Assembly (NCBI GenBank): GCA_027028145.1
Contig: JALVJV010000006.1
Coordinates: 40,411-104,410, forward strand
Reading direction: 5' to 3'
DNA from: Archaeoglobaceae archaeon
Lineage (GTDB): Archaea > Halobacteriota > Archaeoglobi > Archaeoglobales > Archaeoglobaceae
DNA: 64,000 nucleotides
Shown piece by piece: positions 1-8,878 of the stretch (positions within the stretch are counted from its first letter, which is position 1; each line of letters opens with the position of its first letter). The translations under genes and the position numbers were made by a program. The notes below the pieces were generated by a model. The model was given only the letters and a program-made list of their open reading frames with translations. It ran no database searches and had not been told where the DNA came from.

Positions 1-972
1 GATCTGATCTACGAAAACTATGCATTGGTGGATAAGATAATCAAAGCATTCAGGCAAGCCATGGAAAAACTGCCGTTTGAAGAAGTAAAGAAGAAAGCTA
101 AGCAAATTAAGATCGTAAGGGATGTTAAGCCGGAAAGCGTAACAATAGAGCTCGAAGGCTACGCTGTCGAATTAAATCTAAGCAAGAACATTCACGAAAT
201 TGCGGATGAATATTACGAAAGGTCGAAGAGGGCTAAGGAGAAGCTTGAGGGATTGCTTAAGGCTATAGAGAAAACGAAGGAGGAGATGAAGAAAGTTGAG
301 GAGCTTGAAGCGAAGAAGTTCGTTGCGAGCGTTAGAATAGTTAGAAGGAGGGAGTGGTTCGAACGCTTCAGGTGGTTCATAACGAGCGACGGATTCTTGG
401 CTATAGGCGGAAGAAACGCCCAGATGAATGAAGAGATAGTCTCGAAGTATATGGAGGACAAAGATCTTTTCTTCCACACCCAAACACCGGGAGCTCCGGC
501 TGTAATACTTAAGAGGGGTCAGGAAGCTCCTGAAACTAGTTTGCTTGAGACCGCTCAGTTCGCGGCCATCTACTCCTCTCTCTGGAAGGAAGGGAAATAC
601 AGCGGGGAAGTTTACTACGTCTTGCCGGAGCAGGTTAAGAAATCGGCTAAGGCTGGGGAGTATCTGCCGAAGGGATCGTTCTACATAGTTGGAAGGAGAA
701 ACTACATTACGGTAGAGCTTTCGTGCGGGATTGGAGTTGATCTGAAAAATCTCAGAGTTATGGGAGGTCCGATTTCAGCTGTGAGGAAGTATTGCGACTA
801 CTACGTCGAAATCGAAATAGGCGACAAATCTCCGAACGAACTCTCGGTCGAAATCGCCTCAAAGCTGGCTAAGATGGCTAAGGATGAGGAGAAACATTTG
901 GTGAGGAGCATAGCGACTCCTGATGAGATAATGAAGTTCCTACCTCCGGGAAGGTCGAGAATTAAGGAGTGA
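1..972 (+). CDS. rqcH: RqcH/NEMF family ribosome quality control protein, C-terminal part
   Basis: The reading frame is open from the first base of the window, so only the C-terminal half of a gene beginning upstream is seen. The visible 323 residues hold a Lys/Glu-rich coiled coil (about residues 60-105) followed by an NFACT-R domain, recognisable by the FITSDGFLAIGGRNAQMNE and DLFFHTQTPGAPAVILK stretches. Family members bind 60S/50S subunits carrying stalled nascent chains and recruit Ala-tRNA; archaeal homologues are predicted to act the same way in the cytosol. A TTG lies in frame at 25, but coding clearly continues to its left. Full-length archaeal homologues are roughly 650 residues, so about half is missing. 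The domain call is firm; the archaeal role is inferred from family. Confidence 0.85.
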   Translation, partial: DLIYENYALVDKIIKAFRQAMEKLPFEEVKKKAKQIKIVRDVKPESVTIELEGYAVELNLSKNIHEIADEYYERSKRAKEKLEGLLKAIEKTKEEMKKVEELEAKKFVASVRIVRRREWFERFRWFITSDGFLAIGGRNAQMNEEIVSKYMEDKDLFFHTQTPGAPAVILKRGQEAPETSLLETAQFAAIYSSLWKEGKYSGEVYYVLPEQVKKSAKAGEYLPKGSFYIVGRRNYITVELSCGIGVDLKNLRVMGGPISAVRKYCDYYVEIEIGDKSPNELSVEIASKLAKMAKDEEKHLVRSIATPDEIMKFLPPGRSRIKE

Positions 973-1085
973 AGAAGTGGATGCTTCATGGCGGAGAGGT
1001 CTGGAAGTTCGCTTTTCACAAAAAGCATACGCCACCTTCAAGGCGAGTCAGATGATTTAAATAGTCTTAATACTAAATCTAAGTC

Positions 1086-2015
1086 ATGCTTCCGAAGTTT
1101 ATATTTCAAGCCGAGGAGAATTTGGTCGAGAAGCCTTGGGGTGGGAATTACATTGCGAGGCTTAAGGGAATTGAAGCCGGGAATATCGGGGAATCTTGGG
1201 AGTTTTCCGCTCATCCCTCAAGACCCTCAAAGGTTGCGATCAATGGCGTTGCTCAGCTTACCGATCTGATCGCAAAGTTCAAGGATGAAATTATAAATGG
1301 ATTCGAGGAATTCCCGATTCTTGTTAAGATAATAGATGCGAATGAAGATCTGAGCGTTCAGGTTCATCCTTCGGAAGAACAGGCTAAGATGCTCGGGGAA
1401 AAAGATCACGGAAAGCCCGAGGCGTGGGTTGTGCTCGATGCGGATGAGGGGGCGAAAATATATCTGGGGTTTAAGGAAGACGTTGAGCCGGAGGAGTTCA
1501 GGAAGGCAATAGAGCGAAACGAGAATATTTTAGAATATCTCAACGCGATAGAGGTTAAGAAGGGCGACGCATTCTACATCCCAGCCGGAACCATCCACGC
1601 TTTGGGGAGGGGTGTTAGGGTTTTGGAGGTTTCCACGAACTCAAACATAACCTACCGAATATACGACTACGGAAGGGGTAGAGAGCTCCACTTGGATAAG
1701 GCTTTCAAGGTTCTGAACTTCAAGAAGATGAACGTTGAAGAGTTGAGGCAAAAACCGAAAAGGTTGGACGGATTGATGAGGTGCATAGACGCTCCTTTCT
1801 TCAAGGTAGACAGAATAATCACAGATGTAAAGATATCGAAGGATACTTTCCAAATTCTTCTGTGCGTAAACGGTAAGGTCTCGCTTAAAAGCGATTCCGA
1901 TGTTGTTGAAGTAACAATGGGGAAGTCGGTTCTAATTCCAGCGATAACGAAGGAATACGAAGTTGAGATCGAGGAGGATGCCGAAGCCTATGTAGTCTCC
2001 CCTGCCAAAATTTAG
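1086..2015 (+). CDS. manA: mannose-6-phosphate isomerase, type I (short form)
   Basis: This interconverts fructose 6-phosphate and mannose 6-phosphate, feeding GDP-mannose and mannosyl-glycan or compatible-solute synthesis in the cytosol. The 309-residue protein has the N-terminal EKPWGG motif and the metal-binding cupin residues of type I enzymes: Gln and His in VQVHPSEEQ, Glu in KPEAWVVLDADEG, His in IPAGTIHALG. The length fits the short bacterial/archaeal type rather than the longer eukaryotic one. A TATA-like GATTTAAATAG at about 1053-1063 lies roughly 26 nt before the ATG, so the transcript is probably leaderless. It stands alone, between rqcH and an AAA ATPase with its own promoter. Confidence 0.9.
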   Translation: MLPKFIFQAEENLVEKPWGGNYIARLKGIEAGNIGESWEFSAHPSRPSKVAINGVAQLTDLIAKFKDEIINGFEEFPILVKIIDANEDLSVQVHPSEEQAKMLGEKDHGKPEAWVVLDADEGAKIYLGFKEDVEPEEFRKAIERNENILEYLNAIEVKKGDAFYIPAGTIHALGRGVRVLEVSTNSNITYRIYDYGRGRELHLDKAFKVLNFKKMNVEELRQKPKRLDGLMRCIDAPFFKVDRIITDVKISKDTFQILLCVNGKVSLKSDSDVVEVTMGKSVLIPAITKEYEVEIEEDAEAYVVSPAKI

Positions 2016-2055
2016 CAAAAGATTTAAAAGATGTATCTCAGATTGGTTTGGTTAC

Positions 2056-3297
2056 ATGGAGGAGTTAAAGCTTGTAGAACTACTGCTGACGGCGGAAATA
2101 TACAACAGATACAACGAGCTAACTGAGGACGACATACCCAAAGAAATTAGAAAACTTTTATATAATAAAGGTGGAATAAACAGACCGGTCGTCGTCAAAT
2201 ACGATACGGCGGTAAAATACATCGGAGGGAGGATAGAGAACGTAATAAAATCGATACCGTTCGTAGATTATAATACCTTCACCAAGCAGATCAAGCTCAC
2301 ATCCTTTGAGATCGCCACTAAGTGGTTTGCGCAAAGGGGACTCGATCTTATAAAGAGAAACCCCGTTCTGGCTTTCTACTACCAGAATTACGATTCCTTG
2401 AACGTTTCGTATGAGGAGGCGAAGAAGCTCAACCAGCCGAAATACAGCGATAGGGAATGGCTGAGAAGCGTTCTGGCTGAGCTCGAGAAGAATCCGGAAA
2501 CGGCTGAGATGCTGGGATTGGTCAGAGTTTATTCGCCCGAAGACATAAGGGTCGACTTGGGAGATGTGGCTTTAAGCGATGAGCAGGTTGAAGAAATAAG
2601 GAAGATAGAGATCGCATTAGAGGAGAGGGAATTTCTGAAGAGGATAGGCTTAACGGACATAGGAAAGCTACTTTTCATAGGTCCTCCGGGAACTGGGAAG
2701 ACAACTACTGCGAGAGCTCTAAGCAAGAAGCTCGGACTTCCGCTCGTTGAAGTGAAGCTGTCGATGATAACGTCACAGTATTTGGGTGAGACTTCGAAGA
2801 ACATCGAGAAGGTATTTGAGATCGCAAAGATGCTAAGCCCGTGCATCCTGTTTATAGACGAATTCGACTACGTTGCGAAGACGAGAACGAGCGACGAGCA
2901 TGCCGCTGTTAAGAGAGCCGTGAACACCCTACTCAAGTCGATAGACGAGATCAACTTAGTTGAGGATGGTGTGATACTCATCGCCGCCACGAACCATCCA
3001 AGCCTGCTGGATCCCGCTGTTTGGAGGAGATTCGATAAGATAGTCGAATTCCCCGAGCCTTCGGAGAAACTCAGAAAGAGGATATTCGAGTTGGCGTTAG
3101 CCAGAGTTCCGGGTGATTTCAACATAGACGAGCTCGTATCTCTTACAGATGGGTTTACAGGAGCGGAGATAAAGCTCGTTGTGAGAGAGGCGGTTCTCAA
3201 AGCTCTACTCGATGGAAGAAAGGAGATAACGCAGGATGATCTTATCAGGGCTATAAACGATGTCAAGGGCAGGTTGAGGCTCAAATACTCCTATTAG
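2056..3297 (+). CDS. AAA+ ATPase with archaeal N-terminal domain
   Basis: A 413-residue AAA+ ATPase. The N-terminal ~190 residues are specific to an archaeal family I cannot name. The AAA module follows: Walker A GPPGTGKTT near residue 209, Walker B CILFIDEFD near 268, sensor 1 ATNHPSLLDPAVWRRFD near 314, then a C-terminal helical lid with TGAEIKLVVREA. The motifs resemble the proteasome-regulatory/Cdc48 group, but there is only one AAA domain and no visible coiled coil or OB fold, so it is not PAN. The substrate is unknown. A TATA-like GATTTAAAAG at about 2021-2030 lies 26 nt before the ATG, consistent with a leaderless mRNA. Its stop is followed within 12 nt by hisG, which may be co-transcribed. 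Confidence 0.8.
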   Translation: MEELKLVELLLTAEIYNRYNELTEDDIPKEIRKLLYNKGGINRPVVVKYDTAVKYIGGRIENVIKSIPFVDYNTFTKQIKLTSFEIATKWFAQRGLDLIKRNPVLAFYYQNYDSLNVSYEEAKKLNQPKYSDREWLRSVLAELEKNPETAEMLGLVRVYSPEDIRVDLGDVALSDEQVEEIRKIEIALEEREFLKRIGLTDIGKLLFIGPPGTGKTTTARALSKKLGLPLVEVKLSMITSQYLGETSKNIEKVFEIAKMLSPCILFIDEFDYVAKTRTSDEHAAVKRAVNTLLKSIDEINLVEDGVILIAATNHPSLLDPAVWRRFDKIVEFPEPSEKLRKRIFELALARVPGDFNIDELVSLTDGFTGAEIKLVVREAVLKALLDGRKEITQDDLIRAINDVKGRLRLKYSY

Positions 3298-3308
3298 GAG
3301 GTGTTCGA

Positions 3309-4217
3309 TTGAAAGTCAAGATCTATTTTCCCGACGGGCACTTGGAAAAGCCGGTCTGGAACGCTCTCGTTGAAGCCGGCTACAAGCTTGCAAAGAGCGA
3401 GAGGGGATATTTGATCGACGTGGATCATCCGAACATAATTTTTAAACAGGTTAGACCGCAGATAATGCCGTTCTACGTTTCCATGGGTAAAGGAGACGGC
3501 GGTTTTACCGGAGAAGATATACTTGAAAACGCTAAGCTGAGGCACGATCTGAGCAACGTCGTAGTTTTGGACAGACTTCCGTTTAGACCGACGAAGTTGG
3601 TCGTCGCGATTTCGGAGAAGATGTATCCAGATGTCAAGACGATCGAAGATTTCAAGGAAGTTGTTGGCAATAGACCGGTTCTCTTCGCTTCTGAATTCCC
3701 GGAGCTTGCAAGGGAATACGCAAAGAAAGTCGGGCTTAACGCTATCGTGTTCGATCCGATCGGAAAGACGGAAGCCTCTCTTCTTCCTCCGAATCCGGAA
3801 GCCGATCTGATCTTAGAAATCACGGAATCGGGAACAACGCTGAGAGAGAACGGTTGCAGGATAATAGATGTCGTCAAGGATCCAGTCTATTCAGTTTTCA
3901 TAGCTAACAAGAGTTCGTTCGAAGATCCTGAAAAGAGGAAGATAATGGAGAACCTCGTAACGGACGTGAGAGAGGTTTTGGAGTCCAAGAACCTTGTTAG
4001 TCTGTTTTTCAACGTTCCGAATGAGGAGGACATACAGCCGATAATCGATTTCCTGACGAGCGAAGGATTCGATCCGACCGTTTCAAAGCTTGCGAAGGGA
4101 GGAGTGGCTATACACATAATCTTGGACAGATCGAGGGTCAAATTCCTAAAACCTAAGCTGAGAGAGCTCGGTGCTAAGAGGATAGCTACGGCTCCGGTTA
4201 TAACGTTCGGTGATTAG
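3309..4217 (+). CDS. hisG: ATP phosphoribosyltransferase (long form)
   Basis: This is the first enzyme of histidine synthesis, condensing ATP and PRPP to phosphoribosyl-ATP. The 302-residue length and the C-terminal ~75-residue ferredoxin-like domain (SLFFNVPNEEDIQPIIDFL onward, ending KRIATAPVITFGD) mark the long form, which needs no HisZ and binds histidine as feedback inhibitor. The PRPP loop corresponds to DLILEITESGTTLREN. The start is TTG at 3309, chosen because a clear Shine-Dalgarno GGAGGTG (3298-3304) precedes it at proper spacing and the protein begins as expected for the family. The gene starts 12 nt after the AAA ATPase stop and relies on SD-led internal initiation. No other his gene is in the window. 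Confidence 0.93.
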   Translation: MKVKIYFPDGHLEKPVWNALVEAGYKLAKSERGYLIDVDHPNIIFKQVRPQIMPFYVSMGKGDGGFTGEDILENAKLRHDLSNVVVLDRLPFRPTKLVVAISEKMYPDVKTIEDFKEVVGNRPVLFASEFPELAREYAKKVGLNAIVFDPIGKTEASLLPPNPEADLILEITESGTTLRENGCRIIDVVKDPVYSVFIANKSSFEDPEKRKIMENLVTDVREVLESKNLVSLFFNVPNEEDIQPIIDFLTSEGFDPTVSKLAKGGVAIHIILDRSRVKFLKPKLRELGAKRIATAPVITFGD

Positions 4218-4266
4218 CTCTTCCGTAACCAAAAACTTATTTATCGGTAACCCCAAACTCATATGA

Positions 4267-4350
4267 GCGGGGGTTGCCGAGCCAGGAAAAGGCGCGGGGC
4301 TTAAGACCCCGTCCCGAAGGGGTCCGCGGGTTCAAATCCCGCCCCCCGCA
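4267..4350 (+). tRNA. tRNA-Leu (anticodon UAA)
   Basis: An 84-nt cloverleaf can be drawn by eye. The acceptor stem GCGGGGG (4267-4273) pairs with CCCCCGC (4343-4349), with discriminator A at 4350. The D arm is GCC/GGC. The anticodon stem CGGGG/CCCCG (4295-4299 and 4307-4311) encloses loop CTTAAGA, giving anticodon TAA at 4302-4304, which reads UUA. A long variable arm (class II tRNA) precedes a T arm with loop TTCAAAT. CCA is not encoded and no intron is seen. An AT-rich TATA-like stretch (ACTTATTTATC, about 4235-4245) lies upstream. The minus-strand phosphoesterase gene ends 3 nt after it. Confidence 0.97.
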
Positions 4351-4352
4351 TT

Positions 4353-4715
4353 TCATAGTTTAATCAAAAGCCAACCGTTCTTAACCTTCGGAAATCTTAT
4401 GAGAACGAAATCGCCCCTAATCCTTTCGCCTTCAAGCCTGAACTTTATCTTATCCTCAGTTCTATCCAAAAGCTTGTATTCGCCCTTATCCCAGATCAGA
4501 ACCTTTCCCTTTCCGTAACCTGCTGGAATTATTCCCTCGAAATCCATATAATCTATTGCATGATCCTCAGTCTGAATCGCAAGTCTCTTCTCTCCTCTTT
4601 TCCCCGGAATCCTCCGCAAAGCCCAGCTTTTGGCAACACCGTCCATCTCAAGTCTCAAATCGTAGTGATGTCCAGCCCTTTCTGCAAAATGTTCCTGAAT
4701 TACGAATCTTGGCAT
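4353..4715 (-). CDS. stand-alone LigD-type 3'-phosphoesterase
   Basis: A 120-residue protein matching the phosphoesterase (PE) module of bacterial ligase D, which removes 3'-phosphates and ribonucleosides during DNA end repair. Catalytic and metal-binding positions known from Pseudomonas LigD are conserved: H9 (QEH), H17, D19 and R21 in HHYDLRLEMDG, then H52 and Y56 in TEDHAIDYMDFEG. Polymerase and ligase domains are absent and no Ku or ligase gene is nearby, so it is the free-standing archaeal type also described from Korarchaeota and methanogens. The start ATG at 4715 gives the canonical MPRFVIQEH N-terminus. It is convergent with tRNA-Leu. Repair function is inferred from family. Confidence 0.88.
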   Translation of the reverse strand: MPRFVIQEHFAERAGHHYDLRLEMDGVAKSWALRRIPGKRGEKRLAIQTEDHAIDYMDFEGIIPAGYGKGKVLIWDKGEYKLLDRTEDKIKFRLEGERIRGDFVLIRFPKVKNGWLLIKL

Positions 4716-4779
4716 CTAAGAGACGTTAGATCGAACAAGATTAAGTTTTTGTCTTACAGCGAACAATAAAAAAATAAAA

Positions 4780-5940
4780 TTAAAGTTTGTCAAACGTGAT
4801 GATCTTGACGTTCGTGGGAATCTTAACAACGTTACCCAACCTAACCCCAACTAAATAGCCTATATCTTTCTTCGCCGCTATATCTATCAATCTTTGCGTA
4901 ATCACCCCATCGAACACTATGCTCGACGTTTTTGTGTTGTCCGTCTTGAGGATTCTAACCAAATCCCTCACCGGCACCTCCTTGATCACATCGAGGTTCT
5001 TATCCAGCAACCTCGCTATGAGTTTCCCTTCGACCGCCTCCTTATGCCTCTTCAGAACCGTCATGAGATCCGGCTTATCCGACTTCTCCTTAACCTTCTC
5101 CTCCTTCTTTATGCCCCTCACTATGTGCAACTGCTCCACCGGAATCTTATTTCTTAGAGCCTTGATTATCTCCTTCTGCGTTAGATCCTCAACCCCCTTA
5201 CCTTCAGGAGCTCTCGCTACATAGTCTATATCTGCAACCTGCAGAAGCTCCTTCAGTATCAGATCTCCACCCCTGTCACCGTCCAAGAAAGCCGTTACGG
5301 TCTTCTTCTTGCAGAGCTCTATTATAGTCTTAGGAATGTTCGTTCCCTCCACGGCGATAACGTTCTTAATTCCGTGCCTGAGAAGATTTAGAACGTCGGC
5401 TCTTCCCTCCACGATTATTATAGCATCCGATTCATCTATCGCTGGCCCAGCTGGTAACTTGTCCTCTCCGTATTCTATGATCTCCTCAGCCCTCACAGCC
5501 TGTCTTACCAATTCCACTATCTTTTCCGATTCTATTTCCGGCTCCTCGAATAGCTCTCTCAGGATATCCTTAGCCCTCTCGACTATTTTTTTTCTCTTGC
5601 TCGCCCTTACGTCTTCTATCTTGGTCACTCTTATCCTCGCCGAGCACGGTCCAACCCTTTCGATCGTTTCGAGTGCTGCAGCTAATATGGCTGTTTCTAT
5701 CTTGTCCAAGCTTGATGGAACCTTTATCTCTCCGAAACTCTTTCCGCCTCTGCTCTCTATCTTAACCTCAATTCTCCCGATCCTTCCGGTCTTCTGCAAC
5801 TCTCTAAGGTCTAAATCATCGCCCAACAAACCTTCGGTCTGCCCGAATATAGCTCCAACGACGTCAGGTTTCTCAACCACCCCATCCGCAACGATTTCAG
5901 CATGGATGAGGTATTTCGTTGTATCCGCTGGCGCCTTCAT
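4780..5940 (-). CDS. dnaG: archaeal DnaG primase-like protein
   Basis: A 386-residue archaeal DnaG. The TOPRIM domain lies centrally ([14 protein letters not shown] near residue 173 and the acidic DGDRGGD near 223), with a flanking archaeal N-terminal domain and a helical C-terminal domain. Archaeal DnaG has weak primase activity in some species and is a stable partner of the RNA exosome, where it promotes poly(A)-preferring degradation. Start at 5940 ([17 protein letters not shown]) is preferred over the in-frame ATG at 5955: a GGAGG Shine-Dalgarno sits 8 nt before it, overlapping the upstream ATG, and family members begin at this point. It is divergent from the membrane protein at 6014. Confidence 0.93.
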   Translation of the reverse strand: MKAPADTTKYLIHAEIVADGVVEKPDVVGAIFGQTEGLLGDDLDLRELQKTGRIGRIEVKIESRGGKSFGEIKVPSSLDKIETAILAAALETIERVGPCSARIRVTKIEDVRASKRKKIVERAKDILRELFEEPEIESEKIVELVRQAVRAEEIIEYGEDKLPAGPAIDESDAIIIVEGRADVLNLLRHGIKNVIAVEGTNIPKTIIELCKKKTVTAFLDGDRGGDLILKELLQVADIDYVARAPEGKGVEDLTQKEIIKALRNKIPVEQLHIVRGIKKEEKVKEKSDKPDLMTVLKRHKEAVEGKLIARLLDKNLDVIKEVPVRDLVRILKTDNTKTSSIVFDGVITQRLIDIAAKKDIGYLVGVRLGNVVKIPTNVKIITFDKL

Positions 5941-6013
5941 TGTTTTCGCCTCCATCTCTGTTTTTCGAACAATAGATGTTAAACGCCTATTATAAATAGT
6001 TATTTGTCATCCG

Positions 6014-6958
6014 ATGGAGTGGATGGATCTCGCCAAGGTTGCGCTCGAAACGTTCGAACTTCTGGAGATGGTCGTTCCTATAATGTTTGTAGGTCTCTTA
6101 GCCTCGAATATCTTCTTTTCTCTGCCTCAAGTTAGGAGGTTCATAGAGCCGATCGACAGGCTAACCTCATTTGCAAATCTGAGATGCGGAAGCGTAGTTT
6201 TGGCATTCTTCGCCCATCCGATTGCCGGACTTTCCGTGCTTTCCGATCTATACCGCAAGGGGACTTTGAGAGAGAACGAGGTAACTGTTATATTTCTGAT
6301 CTCCTTAATTCCCAGAACAATCCGAATAATCCTTATGTTCTTAGCTCCGATAGCCTTTTCGGCTTTGGGATTTTTCTTGGGACTAATCTACGCATCTCTT
6401 GAATTGATTTCAAGGTTAGGTGCAATATTCGTGGGAATTCTGCTCGGAAGGAGACTCGTTGAAGACGGTTGTATTGTGGAATCGGATAATTTAGATGGAG
6501 TTACGATTAAAGAAAGCGTAGTGAGATCGATAAAACTATTCTTCAGAACCTTAGTGGTGTTCGTTCCCTCGGTTTTTGTGGTAATGCTTTTACTCGATCT
6601 GGGGTTTCTGAACGTATTGAACGGGATGTGCAAACCCTTCATGAATACGTTCGGCATTCCGACCTCCGGATTGATAATAATAGCCGCCGGAACTTCGAGC
6701 ATGGTTGCCGGAATCGGTGTAGCCGGATCCCTGATATCCAAGGGGGCAATCGACGGGTTTTCCGCTCTCGTTTCGATATTCGTAGCATCCATGTTTCACG
6801 GCATCGTCGAATGCCTGAGGAGATCCCTCCCCCTTAACATCTCGTTCTTCGGTAAGTTGGGGATCAAGCTAACTCTGATAAACTTAGCCGTGAGGGAGGT
6901 AGCATGCGTAGTCGCACTGGCGATCCTACTGACGCTCCACCATGCAAACTTGATTTAG
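6014..6958 (+). CDS. nucleoside-recognition (Gate) domain membrane protein
   Basis: A 314-residue polytopic membrane protein with about eight hydrophobic segments. It resembles the nucleoside-recognition/Gate domain family (related to spore maturation proteins SpmA/B and part of FeoB), seen in the repeated pattern of LRCGSVVLAFFAHPIAGLS near residue 56 and GTSSMVAGIGVAGSLISKG near 226. The transported substrate is unknown for the stand-alone archaeal form. A TATA-like TATTATAAATAG (about 5986-5997) serves it and faces the dnaG start. Its stop overlaps by 4 nt the stop of the small membrane gene on the opposite strand. Confidence 0.7.
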   Translation: MEWMDLAKVALETFELLEMVVPIMFVGLLASNIFFSLPQVRRFIEPIDRLTSFANLRCGSVVLAFFAHPIAGLSVLSDLYRKGTLRENEVTVIFLISLIPRTIRIILMFLAPIAFSALGFFLGLIYASLELISRLGAIFVGILLGRRLVEDGCIVESDNLDGVTIKESVVRSIKLFFRTLVVFVPSVFVVMLLLDLGFLNVLNGMCKPFMNTFGIPTSGLIIIAAGTSSMVAGIGVAGSLISKGAIDGFSALVSIFVASMFHGIVECLRRSLPLNISFFGKLGIKLTLINLAVREVACVVALAILLTLHHANLI

Positions 6959-7328
6959 AATATCCACGGCAAAGAGAAGCTTACGACGTTGATCACGATG
7001 CTAAGAATTGCCCCCTCCCTGACGTCTATCCTCGCAATCTTCGATATCACAGCCGATTCGATGCAGACTACTAAGATCTCAAGCGGAACGAACGAATACC
7101 TGTAGCTCAGAACAGCAGAAAGCACGAGGAAGAAGATCGGATAAGATATGACGTTCGCGATTAAAACGCTTAAAAGGATCCTCTTGACGTTCAACTTCCT
7201 AAAGAGTGCGTAGCTGGAACGAATTCGATCAGCATAGTTATAGCTAACAGCGTAAGTAGGACGAATACGCCGAATGTAAGCTGATCATAAAACGTTTTAG
7301 GATAAACGTCTGCGAGAACCTTTTCCAT
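6955..7328 (-). pseudogene. small membrane protein split by an apparent -1 frameshift
   Basis: Two minus-strand frames seem to encode one protein. The first (7328-7191, 45 codons from an ATG) begins MEKVLADVYPKTFYDQLTFG and gives one membrane segment ending LIEFVPATHSLGS. The second (6955-7194, 79 codons from a TTG) begins MNVKRILLSVLIANVISYP and gives two or three more segments. The second frame stays open upstream and there reads IRSSYALFRKLNVKRI. This joins smoothly to LIEFVPA if one base is added near 7212-7216, yielding about a 122-residue protein with E-F and N-x-x-S-Y-P features common in small archaeal membrane proteins. Alternatives are a sequencing error, a true mutation, or two coupled ORFs, since the TGA overlaps the TTG as TTGA. 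Function unknown. Confidence 0.5.
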
Positions 7329-7394
7329 TGCGTTGCATCGGAAGCCGAAGAATAAAAGGTTAACTATTTTAAGACCAATTTGCAAGCTCGAATC

Positions 7395-8630
7395 ATGTTT
7401 GAGAAGATCAAGCCACCGGAGGAAGGGGAAAAGATAAGGTATGAGAACGGAAAGCTGATAGTTCCCGATAATCCGATCATTCCATACATAGAAGGCGACG
7501 GGATCGGAAGGGATGTCGTTCCGGCGGCGTTGATGGTTCTCGATGCGGCGGCTGAGAAGATAGGAAAGGAGATAGTCTGGTTCGAAATATACGCTGGAGA
7601 GAAGGCATACAAGCTCTACGGCAATTATCTTCCCGAGGATACGCTCAATGCAATCAGGGAGTTCAGAGTAGCCCTGAAGGGGCCTCTTACAACTCCCGTC
7701 GGAGGCGGATACAGGAGTTTGAACGTAACGATCAGGCAGGTTTTGGATCTCTACGCTTGCGTTAGACCGGTTTACTATCTCCAAGGTGTTCCGAGTCCTC
7801 TTAAGAATCCCGAAAAGGTCAATCTCGTAATCTTCAGAGAGACTACCGAAGACGTTTACGCTGGAATCGAATGGCAGAAAGGCAGTCCGGAAGCGCTAAA
7901 GGTGATAGAGTTTCTCGAAAGGGAATTCGGAATTAAGGTTAGAAGGGACTCTGGCATAGGTTTGAAGCCGATAAGCGAGTTCGCTACGAAGAGAATTGTC
8001 AGGCTCGCGATAAAATACGCGTTGGAGAACGGAAGAAGGGTCGTAACGCTTGTGCATAAGGGAAACATAATGAAATACACCGAGGGAGCTTTCAGGGAAT
8101 GGGGATACGAGGTTGCCAAGGAGGAATTCGGAGATCGCGTTATTACCGAGGATGAGCTGTGGAACAATTACGGTGGAGAACTACCCGAGGGCAAGATTCT
8201 GATCAACGATAGAATTGCGGACAACATGTTCCAGCAGTTGCTTACCAGAACGGCAGAATACGACGTGATAGTTACGCCTAATCTGAACGGAGACTACCTG
8301 AGCGACATGGCGGCCGGGCTTGTTGGCGGACTCGGTATAGCTCCCGGTTCGAATATAGGGGATGGAATGGGTGTGTTTGAGCCCGTTCACGGATCCGCTC
8401 CGAAGTATGCCGGACAGAACAAGGTAAATCCGACTGCAGAGATTCTAAGCGGAGCTCTGATGTTCGAATACTTGGGCTGGAAGGAGGGGGCAGAACTGAT
8501 AAAGAAGGCCGTGGAGATGACGATAAAGAGCAAGATCGTAACCTACGATCTCCACAGGCACATCGGCGGAACTTTGGTCGGAACTAAGGAGTTCGCAAAA
8601 GCGGTAGTTGAGAATCTGCAATCTCTTTAA
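7395..8630 (+). CDS. icd: isocitrate dehydrogenase (NADP-type)
   Basis: This oxidatively decarboxylates isocitrate to 2-oxoglutarate, giving the glutamate precursor and NADPH in the cytosol. The protein has the beta-decarboxylating dehydrogenase fold. Isocitrate-binding residues lie in [19 protein letters not shown] (phosphorylatable-Ser region and Arg residues), catalytic Tyr/Lys in the central part, metal ligands near [22 protein letters not shown], and cofactor loop [20 protein letters not shown]. The ATG at 7395 (411 aa) is preferred to the TTG at 7380: the TATA-like ACTATTTTA (about 7363-7371) lies about 26 nt before it, so the mRNA would be leaderless, and A. fulgidus Icd is recalled as beginning similarly ([12 protein letters not shown]). 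No other citrate-cycle genes are adjacent. Confidence 0.93.
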   Translation: MFEKIKPPEEGEKIRYENGKLIVPDNPIIPYIEGDGIGRDVVPAALMVLDAAAEKIGKEIVWFEIYAGEKAYKLYGNYLPEDTLNAIREFRVALKGPLTTPVGGGYRSLNVTIRQVLDLYACVRPVYYLQGVPSPLKNPEKVNLVIFRETTEDVYAGIEWQKGSPEALKVIEFLEREFGIKVRRDSGIGLKPISEFATKRIVRLAIKYALENGRRVVTLVHKGNIMKYTEGAFREWGYEVAKEEFGDRVITEDELWNNYGGELPEGKILINDRIADNMFQQLLTRTAEYDVIVTPNLNGDYLSDMAAGLVGGLGIAPGSNIGDGMGVFEPVHGSAPKYAGQNKVNPTAEILSGALMFEYLGWKEGAELIKKAVEMTIKSKIVTYDLHRHIGGTLVGTKEFAKAVVENLQSL

Positions 8631-8732
8631 TTTTATTGTATAATGGAAATACATGATTTTAGCATTTAATTATTATTTAATTATTTTTATAATTCGTGTG
8701 AGCTACCGATGCTCCAAAATCAGAATAATAAA

Positions 8733-8790
8733 AAGAGTCAGCACCGTATGCCCCTCGTCACAGCCGGTCGGATACCCGCTTGATCATCAC
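8733..8790 (-). ncRNA. C/D box sRNA 2 (predicted), in tandem with sRNA 1
   Basis: It begins 3 nt after the D box of sRNA 1 on the same strand. It has C box GTGATGA (8790-8784), 12-nt guide TCAAGCGGGTAT, D' CCGA (8771-8768), a short spacer, C' GTGACGA (8761-8755), 13-nt guide GGGGCATACGGTG, and D box CTGA (8741-8738). A T-rich run (CTCTTTTTATTATT on the minus strand, to about 8724) follows and may terminate transcription. The D+5 rule predicts methylation of a C (D' guide) and a G (D guide). Such close spacing suggests one precursor processed into two sRNAs. Targets were not determined. Confidence 0.75.
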
Positions 8791-8853
8791 AACTCAGGCT
8801 ATCGGGAGATCCTCATTCCGGCTCCGATGAGAGATGTTTCATCATCCGAGCCT
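8791..8853 (-). ncRNA. C/D box sRNA 1 (predicted)
   Basis: Read on the minus strand the segment has all four boxes in order at archaeal spacing: C box ATGATGA (8845-8839), 12-nt guide AACATCTCTCAT, D' CGGA (8826-8823), 6-nt spacer, C' ATGAGGA (8816-8810), 12-nt guide TCTCCCGATAGC, D box CTGA (8797-8794). C and D match consensus exactly; D' and C' are mildly degenerate, as is usual. By the D+5 rule the guides would direct 2'-O-methylation of a G (D') and a U (D) in RNAs complementary to the guides. Targets, presumably rRNA or tRNA, were not identified. A TATA-like sequence on the minus strand at about 8866-8879 is a possible promoter. Confidence 0.75.
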
Positions 8854-8878
8854 ACGTATTAGCGAAGGATTGATAAGC

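Noticed and set aside
5309..5995. 228-codon plus-strand ORF opposite dnaG
   Set aside because: Ser/Leu/Ile-rich shadow of the conserved dnaG frame; no domain and no promoter.
7191..7784. 197-codon minus-strand ORF
   Set aside because: Its first ~150 codons are antisense to icd. Only the last 45 codons (7191-7328) look real and are reported with the split membrane protein.
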